Assembly (NCBI GenBank): GCA_026391215.1
Contig: JAPLDX010000068.1
Location: 16,879-80,878 of the forward strand
Source of the DNA: Bacteroidia bacterium
GTDB lineage: Bacteria > Bacteroidota > Bacteroidia > Bacteroidales > VadinHA17
Direction: 5' to 3'
Length of the DNA: 64,000 nt
Below, one piece after another: positions 50,126 to 59,722 of the stretch. The notes beneath the pieces were generated by a model that saw only the letters and a list, made by a program, of their open reading frames with translations, was not told the origin of the DNA and ran no database searches. Position 1 is the first letter of the stretch; the number at the start of each line of letters is the position of its first letter. The translations under genes and the position numbers were made by a program.

Positions 50126-50995
50126 GTGAGAATAACTGTAAATAAGTCAATTACTCTGATAGAATTTCTGGCAGAACAGTATCCTGATTCTCCGCGGACC
50201 AGGATAAAAAAATTACTGCAGAGCGGTACCATCAGGATAAATGATAAGCCGGTAACGATGCATTCCTATAAGCTTAATCCGGGTGATGTTGTTGAGATAA
50301 ATAAGCAGGGCGGCAATGCGGCAAGGGCAGGATTTCCCTTTCCTGTATTGTTTGAAGACGAGGATGTTATAGTTGTTGATAAGCCTGCGGGCAAACCGAC
50401 ATCCAGCACAGATGGGAGTGTAAATATCCAGGAGATCATATCGGAATTCCTGAAACGGCAGCGCAAGGGTAAATACCGGGCATTCGTTGTTCACCGTCTC
50501 GATAAGGAAGTATCGGGAGTGCTGCTATTCGCAAAGACACGTGAAGCCATGGAGACTATCAAAGATAAATGGCAGGAGACCGAGAAACATTATTATGCTC
50601 TTGTAGAGGGAATTCCAAAGAAGACTGAAGACACAATAAAGAGCTGGCTTATTGAAGATAAGTCACAGAAGGTACATTCCACACACGAAAGTCCTGATGC
50701 GAAATTTTCAATTACAAACTACAGGACAATAAAACAGGTTGATAAAAACACGCTTATTGATGTGAAAACAGATACTGGCAGAAAGAACCAGATAAGGGTA
50801 CACCTCTCAGATATCGGCTGTCCGATTGTAGGCGACAGGAAATATGGTGCATCTGATGAATTCAAACGCCGTGTAAGGCTTCATGCTTATTCATTATCAT
50901 TTCCGCACCCGTCAGCAGGAAAGATGATAACTGTTAAATCTCCCATGCCTGATGGATTCCTGTCACTTAAACAGCGGGATGAGCATTATAAATAA
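50126..50995 (+). CDS. RluA-family pseudouridine synthase
   Basis: S4-like N-terminus; FVVHRLDKEVSGVLLFAKT; TGRKNQIRVHLSDIGCPIVGDRKYG; GTG 50126 preferred over ATG 50060, which reads through octamer repeats. Confidence 0.9.
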   Translation: MRITVNKSITLIEFLAEQYPDSPRTRIKKLLQSGTIRINDKPVTMHSYKLNPGDVVEINKQGGNAARAGFPFPVLFEDEDVIVVDKPAGKPTSSTDGSVNIQEIISEFLKRQRKGKYRAFVVHRLDKEVSGVLLFAKTREAMETIKDKWQETEKHYYALVEGIPKKTEDTIKSWLIEDKSQKVHSTHESPDAKFSITNYRTIKQVDKNTLIDVKTDTGRKNQIRVHLSDIGCPIVGDRKYGASDEFKRRVRLHAYSLSFPHPSAGKMITVKSPMPDGFLSLKQRDEHYK

Positions 50996-51055
50996 TAGTA
51001 CAGGGTTTGTGATGGAACGCTATAGAGGTATACGGATTACGATCTAATAGATGTC

Positions 51056-52609
51056 TTATAAAGATTTCTGAATAAGTTCAATACCCTCATCTTTGCCAAG
51101 ATCCCTGCTGTATTTCTTTTCCATGACATTGTTCCAATGTTCCATCACCCCAAGACTTGAGGCTGCTACACCTTTCCGTTGAGGATCATATTTCACCTTT
51201 GACGGAGGATTATCCGCCATTGCAGCTTCAAAAAGGTACATATCGCTGAAAGCCATATCCGGTGCATCTGGCCATTCACTCCTCAGAAAATCGAGTCCGA
51301 CGGCATCAATTGCAACTGGATCCTGTGATGCCAGCAAGCTGCATCCCCAGCTGTCATTGAAAGGCTCCATTTTCCATTTCGGACCAGGAGCACCATTGAC
51401 AAGCTTTGAACCGTAAATACCATCAATAAGGAAAAGCATGGTTTTACCGCCAAGATCCTTATGAGCAAGAAAATCAACAAATGTAAGGTACTGAGGAGTG
51501 CCTTCCCTGCCGGGATTAAAATTGTCATGAGCGTTTTTGCGCCAGTCATTGTAAATGCTTGTGACTCCGTAATAGTTTTTTGCGCATAGAGTAACACCCT
51601 GTCCCACATGTCCTTTCAGCAACGCCATGTTTATCAGGTAATCTGCCTCTGTGGCGCAGGTTGCCAGTCCTGTGGCCAGCTTGCCGTTGTCAACCGAATA
51701 AGGTATTGTATTGTCGGCATAGGTGGATTTTATTCTCCCGTCACCTCCGACATTATCAATAAAAACAACATCCGGGAAAACTACATGGCATTTATTGAAG
51801 ATATTATCAGTGATGAACCTGCTGGCATCGAATACCGTGATATTTCCCTGCAATACGCCGGCCTCATTCACAAGGCTTGTCAGCAGAGCAAGCACCAACT
51901 GCGGAGTCGCATTTATCTCCGGAGAATTCTGGTGGCTGTAAGTATTATTGACATTTATTTTAATGGCAATTTTCTCGCCTGACTGATAATCCTGACCAGC
52001 CTTGTCATGATTTGTGTTGAAATATCTGAAAAGAGCTGACCATGAATCTTTTTCTGTACTTGCGCCTGTCAGCGATGTAAGGGATTCTTTCAGCATCCTG
52101 ACGGTTTCTGTTTGCGAGGTGACATTTTCATCCCACCAGTTGCCCGTGGTTCCATCCCAGCTTGCTACAGCCGGATCATGGATCCATACTACCCTGCCGG
52201 GGAAAATCCCTTGTGCTGATCCGACAGGCTGATTTGGCACAATGACCCATTCCACACTATCTGCCGGTGCAGCATTCCCCTTTTCCCTGCAGTCAACAAA
52301 TATTGAACCAGCAAAAGCTATCAGCATAAATACAACACCGTACACATAATTTGATTTCAGGAAATGCAACTTTACTTTTCTGAAAGCAACTACCGATCCT
52401 ATCAGTGTCAGGAGCCATACTACAAATCCTGACATGACAGGTGCCGCCACACGCATACAGGGATATGTTGCTCTCTGAGGTTTTGGAATGACGCGAACCA
52501 GGAACCATATCGTTGATGCAATTCCTGCAGCAATGAATGTGATTTTAAACCAGGTGCTCTTTTTAACCAGGCTAATCCGGTTAAGTATTCTGCAGGCAAT
52601 ATTCTTCAT
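51056..52609 (-). CDS. DUF362 domain-containing membrane-anchored protein
   Basis: N-terminal TM segments; KIAIKINVNNTYSHQNSPEINATPQLVLALLTSLV; LINMALLKGHVGQGVTLCAKNYYGVTS. Confidence 0.85.
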   Translation of the reverse strand: MKNIACRILNRISLVKKSTWFKITFIAAGIASTIWFLVRVIPKPQRATYPCMRVAAPVMSGFVVWLLTLIGSVVAFRKVKLHFLKSNYVYGVVFMLIAFAGSIFVDCREKGNAAPADSVEWVIVPNQPVGSAQGIFPGRVVWIHDPAVASWDGTTGNWWDENVTSQTETVRMLKESLTSLTGASTEKDSWSALFRYFNTNHDKAGQDYQSGEKIAIKINVNNTYSHQNSPEINATPQLVLALLTSLVNEAGVLQGNITVFDASRFITDNIFNKCHVVFPDVVFIDNVGGDGRIKSTYADNTIPYSVDNGKLATGLATCATEADYLINMALLKGHVGQGVTLCAKNYYGVTSIYNDWRKNAHDNFNPGREGTPQYLTFVDFLAHKDLGGKTMLFLIDGIYGSKLVNGAPGPKWKMEPFNDSWGCSLLASQDPVAIDAVGLDFLRSEWPDAPDMAFSDMYLFEAAMADNPPSKVKYDPQRKGVAASSLGVMEHWNNVMEKKYSRDLGKDEGIELIQKSL

Positions 52610-52614
52610 ATGTA

Positions 52615-53487
52615 TCAGGTATTAAGCAGGTAAGCAGCGCTATCTTTAAATGTATTCTCTTCCATTTCAACAAAGATGTTTTTTACTCCTCCTTTTTTAA
52701 TAGAAGCAAAAAACTCTTTCCAGTCCACAATACCCTGTCCGACAGGAGCTTCTGTTGTTTTATCCGTGGAAAAGTCAGCCAGGTGGGCAGAAATGAATCT
52801 TCCAGGGTATTTGTTAAAATAATCGCTGGCTTTATATCCGATGGTTATGACTGCTACCTGGAATTGCATTTTTATGTATTCCGGATCAAACTGGTTTAAA
52901 AGGACATCATAGATAAGTGTCCCGTCGATCTGCGCGAATTCCATATGATGATTGTGGAAGCCCATCTGGATCCCGCCATTTTTTGCTTTCAAACCAATTT
53001 CGTTCAGTTCATCTGCCGCTTTTTTCCAGTCATCCATGGTTGCTTTTCCGGGTAATCCAAAACTGGAAAGGATCATCTGTGTCTGGCCAACTTCCAGCGC
53101 AAATGCTACCCGTTCATCCAGGTTCTTCCTGAGTTCGTCCATTCCATAATGACAGCTTGAGCATATAAGGCCGGCATCATTAATGATCTGTTTCATCTCT
53201 TTGGCTGTCAGGTTCATAAGAGGGCCAAAACCCGCAAACTGATAACCGGGAGGAGAGCACATCTCAATGCTTTTATATCCCATACCTGCTATATTTTTCA
53301 ATGTTCCCGGAAAATCTTTTACCAGGGAGTTCCTCACGGTCCAAGCCTGGAAGCCTAAAGGCATTTTTTTGGGTTTAAGCGATTTCTCTGCTTCTCCGGG
53401 GGAAAGCGGAAACTGCGATGCAAGAACTACTGAGCCCATTCCGAGGGCACTTCTATTCAGAAAGTCTCGTCTTGTTATTTTTTTCAT
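52615..53487 (-). CDS. Sugar phosphate isomerase/epimerase (TIM barrel, xylose isomerase-like) with Tat-like signal
   Basis: ITRRDFLNRSALGMGSVV; LGFQAWTVRNSLVKDFPGTLKNIAGMGYKSIEM; MGFHNHHMEF; VEMEE. Confidence 0.9.
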   Translation of the reverse strand: MKKITRRDFLNRSALGMGSVVLASQFPLSPGEAEKSLKPKKMPLGFQAWTVRNSLVKDFPGTLKNIAGMGYKSIEMCSPPGYQFAGFGPLMNLTAKEMKQIINDAGLICSSCHYGMDELRKNLDERVAFALEVGQTQMILSSFGLPGKATMDDWKKAADELNEIGLKAKNGGIQMGFHNHHMEFAQIDGTLIYDVLLNQFDPEYIKMQFQVAVITIGYKASDYFNKYPGRFISAHLADFSTDKTTEAPVGQGIVDWKEFFASIKKGGVKNIFVEMEENTFKDSAAYLLNT

Positions 53488-53522
53488 ACGGCGTGATTTA
53501 TACCTGCTAATATATATAAAAA

Positions 53523-53562
53523 GGTACAATGGTGCAAAGGTTCAAAGGCGCAATGGCATACA
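53523..53562. repeat. Degenerate octamer tandem array (GG every 8 bp)
   Basis: GG at 53523, 53531, 53539, 53547, 53555: ggtacaat ggtgcaaa ggttcaaa ggcgcaat ggcataca. Confidence 0.8.
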
Positions 53563-53613
53563 ATAAATAAAAAGTATTAATAAACTATATTTGAATACAA
53601 ATTATATGGGAGT

Positions 53614-54180
53614 ATGAACAAGATAGATCGTCCTTATGTCTGTCCGGCAGAATTAGCAGGCACTCTTGACAATTTCTTCAGGAGAATAATCCACAAGCCA
53701 CGAAAGATACTGAAACCGTACATCAGCAGCGGAATGACTGTACTTGATCTTGGTTGCGGCCCAGGTTACTTTACAGCAGAGCTTGCAAGGCTGGTCGGTG
53801 AAGATGGGACGGTTATTGCCGCTGATCTTCAGCAGAAAATGCTGGAAAAAATGGCCGGGAGGATCAGGGGAGCAGGTCTGGAACAGAGAGTTGAAGCCCA
53901 TATTTGCCCCGCTGACAGAATAGGCATTTCAACAAAGATTGATTTCGTTCTGGCTTTCTGGATGGTCCATGAAGTTACTGATAAGCAGAAGATGTTTGAG
54001 GAGCTGAAATCCTTACTGAATCCCGGAGGCAGGATCCTGATAGTCGAGCCGAAAATTCATGTAACAGGGAAATCGTTTAATAAAATGATTGACATACTTG
54101 AGGTGGCCGGGCTGCAGATTATTGAAAGGCCGGAAGTATCTATCAGCAGAGCAGTCCTGGTACAGATCAGGAACAGTTGA
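53614..54180 (+). CDS. Class I SAM-dependent methyltransferase
   Basis: VLDLGCGPGYFTAELARLVGEDGTVIAADLQQKML; FWMVHEV; LLNPGGRILIVEPK. Confidence 0.93.
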   Translation: MNKIDRPYVCPAELAGTLDNFFRRIIHKPRKILKPYISSGMTVLDLGCGPGYFTAELARLVGEDGTVIAADLQQKMLEKMAGRIRGAGLEQRVEAHICPADRIGISTKIDFVLAFWMVHEVTDKQKMFEELKSLLNPGGRILIVEPKIHVTGKSFNKMIDILEVAGLQIIERPEVSISRAVLVQIRNS

Positions 54181-54189
54181 AGAAAGAAG

Positions 54190-54237
54190 GGGGGAAAGGG
54201 AGAATAGGTGAAAGGGAGAAAACAAGAAACAAGGATG
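54190..54237. repeat. GGGAGARR octamer tandem array
   Basis: Units from 54190: gggggaaa gggagaat aggtgaaa gggagaaa acaagaaa caaggatg. Confidence 0.7.
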
Positions 54238-54429
54238 GGAAAGACGTTTAGTTCAATGTTGGAAGTATCGGGGACCATGCTGATAACTCTTTATGCGAGG
54301 GCTCGTGAAACCCAAAGCCGTAATCCTATCATCAACGATTCAATCTTAAATTAGGGATCTCTGACAGCCGCCCGGATTCGATGATAGTCGGGTATTCCTA
54401 CTATTATTGATATTGACCTGAAAATTTAT

Positions 54430-54460
54430 TTGACTTTTATTTTTGTGTGGCATAACTTTG
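54430..54460 (+). promoter_or_regulatory. Bacteroidota promoter TTG-N20-TAACTTTG upstream of the 2TM protein gene
   Basis: TTG 54430-54432, TAACTTTG 54453-54460. Confidence 0.5.
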
Positions 54461-54556
54461 ATATGCAATACAATTTTACAGGATTCAATTACCATTAAAA
54501 AACAATGAAACCAATACACTTTAATCTTTTTACTTTTTACTTTTAACTTATTTACT

Positions 54557-55060
54557 ATGATCCGTCAGCAGATATGGACTAACCTTGTCAATGTAAAATT
54601 CAAGACCATCTACCTCGGGCATCTGATAAGCAGGAATCAGAAGATCAGCCTGTGGATAAACATCTTCCTGGCAGTAGTTTCGCTGTCAAGCTTCTCTGCC
54701 TGGACAATCTGGAAAATACTGCCGGGACTTTTTACAACCCTGATAGCAGTTTCTAACATCCTTATGGTTGTAAAGCCGCTGCTCTCTTTTGACAGGCGGA
54801 TAAAGGAGCTGAACGAAAAGCTTGCCAGGCTTGAGGATGTGCAGTTTGAGTATGAAAAGCTGTGGTATCATTTCGAGACAAAAGCGATAAATGAAAAAGA
54901 TGCCGGGAAAATGTTTTTCGAGATCTATGAGAAACAGAAAAACAGTCTGAGGACATCATCTGAGATCATCCTGAGCAGCAATAAAAAGATCACTGGCAAA
55001 AGCAATATTGAGACAGACAATTACATAAGGAATCACTACGGATATAATTTTAAGAAATGA
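54557..55060 (+). CDS. Small membrane protein with two N-terminal TM helices and helical cytoplasmic tail (SLATT-like layout)
   Basis: ISLWINIFLAVVSLSSFSAWTIW / LPGLFTTLIAVSNILMVVKPLL hydrophobic helices followed by long charged helix. Confidence 0.65.
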   Translation: MIRQQIWTNLVNVKFKTIYLGHLISRNQKISLWINIFLAVVSLSSFSAWTIWKILPGLFTTLIAVSNILMVVKPLLSFDRRIKELNEKLARLEDVQFEYEKLWYHFETKAINEKDAGKMFFEIYEKQKNSLRTSSEIILSSNKKITGKSNIETDNYIRNHYGYNFKK

Positions 55061-55227
55061 AAGATAAGATCTATACCAGCACTGAAGAAGTAAAACCGGC
55101 ACCTCCGGCGCCTCCTCCTCCGCCCCCGGAGAGGTACGGCTCTGACAGTCCGGAGATCAAAGGGATCCCGGATAAGCCTTATATTCCGCCTCCGCCTCCG
55201 GCGACAACGTCAGAAAATCAAGTCTGA
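55057..55227 (+). CDS. 56-aa proline-rich micro-protein translationally coupled to the 2TM protein
   Basis: Reads MKDKIYTSTEEVKPAPPAPPPPPPERYGSDSPEIKGIPDKPYIPPPPPATTSENQV*; ATGA overlap with 54557..55060; below the 60-aa cutoff of the ORF track. Confidence 0.6.
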   Translation: MKDKIYTSTEEVKPAPPAPPPPPPERYGSDSPEIKGIPDKPYIPPPPPATTSENQV

Positions 55228-55338
55228 CCTTCGATCGTCTGTCCAGACTATAATAATTTGTATTATAAATATATAGGGGGAAACCAATTTCTCCGGTCAT
55301 TAACAAGACAACCAATACCTTTATTAATATAAACTGAT

Positions 55339-55830
55339 ATGAAAAACGAATTTAAACGCCGGGATTTCATTTCAACATGCTTTAAAGCAGGTGCAGCATG
55401 CTGTGCAGTAGCTTACTGTCCCGTTATTGCAGCACAGGATCCTGCAAAGAAACAGGATGTTAAGATTGATCCAAAGGACTTTGAATATTGCGGTTATAAA
55501 TGTCCAGCTGATTGTCCTCTGAAGAAAGGCACCCTGGAGAATAACCTGGAGCTGAAGAAGAAAGCTTATGCAGATTTCAAGTTTAAGGAAAAGTACGGTA
55601 TTGACTTCGATGCTGAGAAAGTCTTTTGTTACGGATGCAAGGTAAAAGAGGGTACTCCGTTAAGTCTTCCTGTCAAATCATGCACTGTACGTACATGTGT
55701 GATTGACAAAGGATATGAATGCTGCATTCAATGTGACGGACTGGCTAAATGCGATAAAGAACTCTGGACAAATTTCCCCAAATTCAAGGAAACTGTCATT
55801 GAGATGCAGAAGAAGTATAAAGCAGTCTGA
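55339..55830 (+). CDS. Cys-rich DUF3795-like protein with Tat-like signal
   Basis: KRRDFISTCFKAGAACCAVAYC; FEYCGYKCPADCPL; VFCYGCKVKEG; CTVRTCVIDKGYECCIQCDGLAKCDKELW. Confidence 0.75.
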   Translation: MKNEFKRRDFISTCFKAGAACCAVAYCPVIAAQDPAKKQDVKIDPKDFEYCGYKCPADCPLKKGTLENNLELKKKAYADFKFKEKYGIDFDAEKVFCYGCKVKEGTPLSLPVKSCTVRTCVIDKGYECCIQCDGLAKCDKELWTNFPKFKETVIEMQKKYKAV

Positions 55831-56827
55831 CCTGGAGTTTCACAATATCAGTGAGAAACTTATCCGTTTCTCTTTCAACTCCCTGCCAGTCTTTTGACCT
55901 TATATATGATGCAATCACATGTTCCCCGGCTTCCGGGAAAGCCATTTTTTGTTTTAATGCGACAGGAGTGCCAAGCTCATCGAACATTTTTAACATAGCG
56001 GGGACTGACACGGTTTTATCCTGTTCATCTTCATTTTTATAGTAATAGGCAAGTAAGGCAGGGCATTTGATTTCTGAGAAAACTTCAGGCTTCATTGTAT
56101 TTGAAATAAGATTTTGCAGGGCAACCAGCGCCTCAATCCGGTATTTCATCACCCAGTACTTTGCATGATCTTCGCTCTCCGGATTAAATTTCATCATAGG
56201 TCCCTTCTGTACCTTCCTGGCGATCTGTAAGCCCCAGTTATTATCTATTATACCGGCTGTTTTATCATAGAGTTTCACGCAAGGGGAATACAAAACAATT
56301 GCTTTGATTTCGGGATGCCTGGAAGCCAAAATAAGAGTCAGTGATCCGCCAGCAGATGTTCCCATTACAATAACTTCATCACCTAATTTTTCAGCAATAG
56401 CGAGTGCCTTTTCGGCTGAGGCAACATATTCGTCGGCAGTGAGATTGATCATTGTACTGTCACCGTTGTCAATGCCATGTTCGGCAAGTCTGGCAAGATA
56501 CAGATTAGCATTATATTTTTTTGCAAGGTCCCTGTGCACCGGGTCACCTTCTGCCTGGCTTGCCGAAAAGCCATGAAGATAGAGGAAGGCAGTTGCTGTC
56601 TTTTCCTTCTTCGTTGAATCAGCCCAGACAATCCTGGCTTCATTATCAGGACGGATCCCTTTTACAGATAGTTCGCTTTCATTTATTTGTTTTTCAAGCT
56701 CTGCAAGCGACGCCGGAAGAGTGATTGAAGCTGTTTCTAATACTGGTTTTGAGGGCTTCGGGCCAATGAAGTAACCAATTAATATAATCAGTATTATTCC
56801 GGATAACCACCTGATAAAAGTTTTCAT
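55796..56827 (-). CDS. Alpha/beta hydrolase
   Basis: FLYLHGFSASQAEG; VIVMGTSAGGSLTLILASR nucleophile elbow. Confidence 0.88.
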   Translation of the reverse strand: MKTFIRWLSGIILIILIGYFIGPKPSKPVLETASITLPASLAELEKQINESELSVKGIRPDNEARIVWADSTKKEKTATAFLYLHGFSASQAEGDPVHRDLAKKYNANLYLARLAEHGIDNGDSTMINLTADEYVASAEKALAIAEKLGDEVIVMGTSAGGSLTLILASRHPEIKAIVLYSPCVKLYDKTAGIIDNNWGLQIARKVQKGPMMKFNPESEDHAKYWVMKYRIEALVALQNLISNTMKPEVFSEIKCPALLAYYYKNEDEQDKTVSVPAMLKMFDELGTPVALKQKMAFPEAGEHVIASYIRSKDWQGVERETDKFLTDIVKLQVRLLYTSSASQ

Positions 56828-56942
56828 AGCATATTAGTAATTGATGATAAAAATAGTAAAGTACAACGATTCGGGCAAATATACTTGTCGTCTGAGGCAG
56901 AAAGACATTCCGCAAAAGCGAAATAGACGAATTCCTGCATTG

Positions 56943-58007
56943 TTATTTTGTACTATTTAGTTTGGTAAGCATCCTGTTCTTACTGTTCAATATCTCATCC
57001 TGCCCGGGTTTACCCGCCACATACTTTTCGAGGAAAGCAATTGAGTACCTATTGATTACCTCAAATTGTTTTTCAGTGCCACTCAGAGCTCTGGTGCCTG
57101 CACCATCTGACAGTCGTATGTTGAAGGAGAAGTGAGTGGCTCCCCGGACCTCAAGGAAATATTTCGGGACCGGCATATTGCGGTAGATGGTTTCGGAAAG
57201 CTCTTTCATGGTTTTGTCTCCCCGTTTCTTGTTTCTCTCACGGCTTCCGAGGTAAAGCATTGTAGGCATTTTGACCGAGGCGAGCTCTTCCTCCGTGAAA
57301 AGGTACGACGCAGCGCCTGTCGAGAACATTAGCGCTGCCTTGATCCGGTGATCGAAATATTCCGGCATCGTACCGCAAAGCGCCAGTGATGTGAATCCTC
57401 CGAATGAATGTCCGCCGACAGCAATGCGGGTAGTGTCAATCAGCCTGGCAAAGGGTGTTGCTGTTGACATGATCTCGATTACTGTCTGAAGCTCCTCCGG
57501 ACGAAACATGTATTTTTCCCTGTCCTCAGGCGTTGAAGCCCCGATTTCTTTAGCAGCTTCAACTGTTCCTTTTACATCCGGCTTTTCAACTCTTCCTCCC
57601 TCTATCCGGCCTATGGAATGGGAGTCATTATGATCGGGACAGGCAACGATCCATCCGTGTGAAGCAAGGGCTTCAGTAAAGAATTGTGATCCGAGTCCGG
57701 TGCCTCCGAAACCATGGGAAAAAGCCATGAACGGGAATGTTCCGGCATTTGTCAGCAATTTTCCATTCAGCGCCACGTTGCCCCAGGTAGGGCCACCATA
57801 CTGGAATTTTTTTGGAATCTCGGATGTCGGATACCAGACTGCAACTGCGAGCTTCTTCTGCAGACCGTTTTGCATGTATTGAAAATCAATAACCATATAC
57901 CCGACATTATATTTTGTTTCTGCAGGTGCAGATGAAACTGATTGATTTGCATTACAGCAGAGCATTGCTATCGGCAGCATAAGGATCGCAGGAAATGGTT
58001 TTTTCAT
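56943..58007 (-). CDS. Alpha/beta hydrolase (dienelactone hydrolase/PAF-acetylhydrolase-like) lipoprotein
   Basis: FMAFSHGFGGTGLGSQFFTEALASHGWIVACPDHNDS; IAVGGHSFGGFTSLAL; lipobox IAMLCCN. Confidence 0.88.
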   Translation of the reverse strand: MKKPFPAILMLPIAMLCCNANQSVSSAPAETKYNVGYMVIDFQYMQNGLQKKLAVAVWYPTSEIPKKFQYGGPTWGNVALNGKLLTNAGTFPFMAFSHGFGGTGLGSQFFTEALASHGWIVACPDHNDSHSIGRIEGGRVEKPDVKGTVEAAKEIGASTPEDREKYMFRPEELQTVIEIMSTATPFARLIDTTRIAVGGHSFGGFTSLALCGTMPEYFDHRIKAALMFSTGAASYLFTEEELASVKMPTMLYLGSRERNKKRGDKTMKELSETIYRNMPVPKYFLEVRGATHFSFNIRLSDGAGTRALSGTEKQFEVINRYSIAFLEKYVAGKPGQDEILNSKNRMLTKLNSTK

Positions 58008-58143
58008 TATGACTTGAAATAAAATATAAATATAATAAACCCAGTAGTTTTTGGTCACGCCGTACACTAAACACTTAACATTGAACGTTTAATGATTAAG
58101 GAAATATAGTTACTTTACGGGGGATACATTAAATATCAGGGAT

Positions 58144-59580
58144 ATGAACAAAAAAAAATTCCTTCTTCTTTTTACAGGATTACTTTTCACTTTAGTCCTG
58201 AGCGCCCAATACACCGACTTTGATTTATCGAAGTATAAACTTCCCGATATCAGGCTCAACAGACTTGATGCCACTTTTGATTTTAACAATGATGTGAACA
58301 GATATGTTGATCAGGAACTGTGGGACACCACCGAATCAAAATTTAATGACCTGGCCGGATCGCTGAATCTTAACTACCATTTTTACCGCAACACTGAAAA
58401 GTACCAGGGGAAACTGGATGTCGGCACATATTTACATCCGACTATTTATAAGTATGATATAGATAATAATAAGACAGAGAATAAATATATGGATGGTGGT
58501 TTTGTGATAAGCAGCACCAACAGGTTTTATAATCAGAGAATGTTCTTCGTTGAGGTGGATCCGGGTTTTTCTTTCAGTTCAACTAAATACTATGAGCTTC
58601 ATGAAAACAGCAACACTACAGAAACTGACAGCCGTGAGGCTGATACACGGTTGTCGGCGCCTGTTTCGGTTGGATATGGCAGGATTGAACCTGTGGAAGA
58701 TCTGCGATTAGCCCTGTACATACTTGAGGAGCTGCAAAAAGCCGGCAGGATAAAAGCTGTTCCGCCTGAGGATGTTATTATTGATATGGCCAGGGAGATT
58801 TCGAAGATCAGGAAGAAAAGATTTTTTGATACCAGACTCAGGAAGATTGAGGAGCTTCATGTTATAGATTCTTTCCTTGTTACTAAAAATATTGTCTCTT
58901 CAAATGATATAACCTGTTTTGCAGTCCTGAACGACCAGTGGGACTATGCTTCCGGTCCGGCAAGAGAGGCAGGTTTTGCAGTCAACGCCGGGATTGGCAA
59001 CGATATCCTTTTAAACAGGTACAGTGAGAAATACACTGTTAACAACACAATCCAGACAGACGACAAGGATTACAGCAATGTTTATAAGGTGGGCGGATTT
59101 ATTAATGCCAGGTATGCAAAACCGCTGAATCTTTACTGGCAGACAGGCGCAGGTGTAAATGCATCTTATGGAATAGAATTAAAAGGAGATCCCCGGGACA
59201 GGGATGGCGAGGCGGGCAACTACACAACAAATATTTTCAGGACCAGCATCAACGGCTTGATCCAGTATCTTCCAAATTCAAGGACATCAATCGGCCTTGA
59301 CATAACCGGATCGTATCAGCATTCACAGGGCGACAGAACAATTCTGATACTTATTCCGACAGACTATCAAATGACGAGCAGGCAGTTTTCTGTTGTTTCA
59401 TCATTCAATATGTACTACTATATTTCTCCGCGTTTCAGGGTTCAGTTCTTAGCATCAATAAATGGTAATAATTCACTCATAAAAAATATCTATGGAGTTC
59501 CGCCATTGCCTGAAGAGGAAGATATGACGAAGTCGTACCACCACAATCTATCACTGACACTTACCTATAGTTTCTTTTAG
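58144..59580 (+). CDS. Hypothetical outer-membrane beta-barrel-like protein
   Basis: Signal peptide MNKKKFLLLFTGLLFTLVLSAQ; amphipathic strands, C-terminal LSLTLTYSFF. Confidence 0.7.
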   Translation: MNKKKFLLLFTGLLFTLVLSAQYTDFDLSKYKLPDIRLNRLDATFDFNNDVNRYVDQELWDTTESKFNDLAGSLNLNYHFYRNTEKYQGKLDVGTYLHPTIYKYDIDNNKTENKYMDGGFVISSTNRFYNQRMFFVEVDPGFSFSSTKYYELHENSNTTETDSREADTRLSAPVSVGYGRIEPVEDLRLALYILEELQKAGRIKAVPPEDVIIDMAREISKIRKKRFFDTRLRKIEELHVIDSFLVTKNIVSSNDITCFAVLNDQWDYASGPAREAGFAVNAGIGNDILLNRYSEKYTVNNTIQTDDKDYSNVYKVGGFINARYAKPLNLYWQTGAGVNASYGIELKGDPRDRDGEAGNYTTNIFRTSINGLIQYLPNSRTSIGLDITGSYQHSQGDRTILILIPTDYQMTSRQFSVVSSFNMYYYISPRFRVQFLASINGNNSLIKNIYGVPPLPEEEDMTKSYHHNLSLTLTYSFF

Positions 59581-59606
59581 AGCATAAAACAAAACATTTG
59601 ATCATG

Positions 59607-59650
59607 CAATCCGGCAATCGTACGATCGTATGATTGTATGAACGTACTTC
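59607..59650. repeat. Degenerate octamer tandem array (YGTA every 8 bp)
   Basis: CAAT at 59607 and 59615; CGTA/TGTA at 59619, 59627, 59635, 59643. Confidence 0.65.
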
Positions 59651-59722
59651 GTTCTGGGATGAGTAACTCTATTATATGTTTCACCGTATTTTATACCTTT
59701 GACCGATTAGAAATGAGAAATT

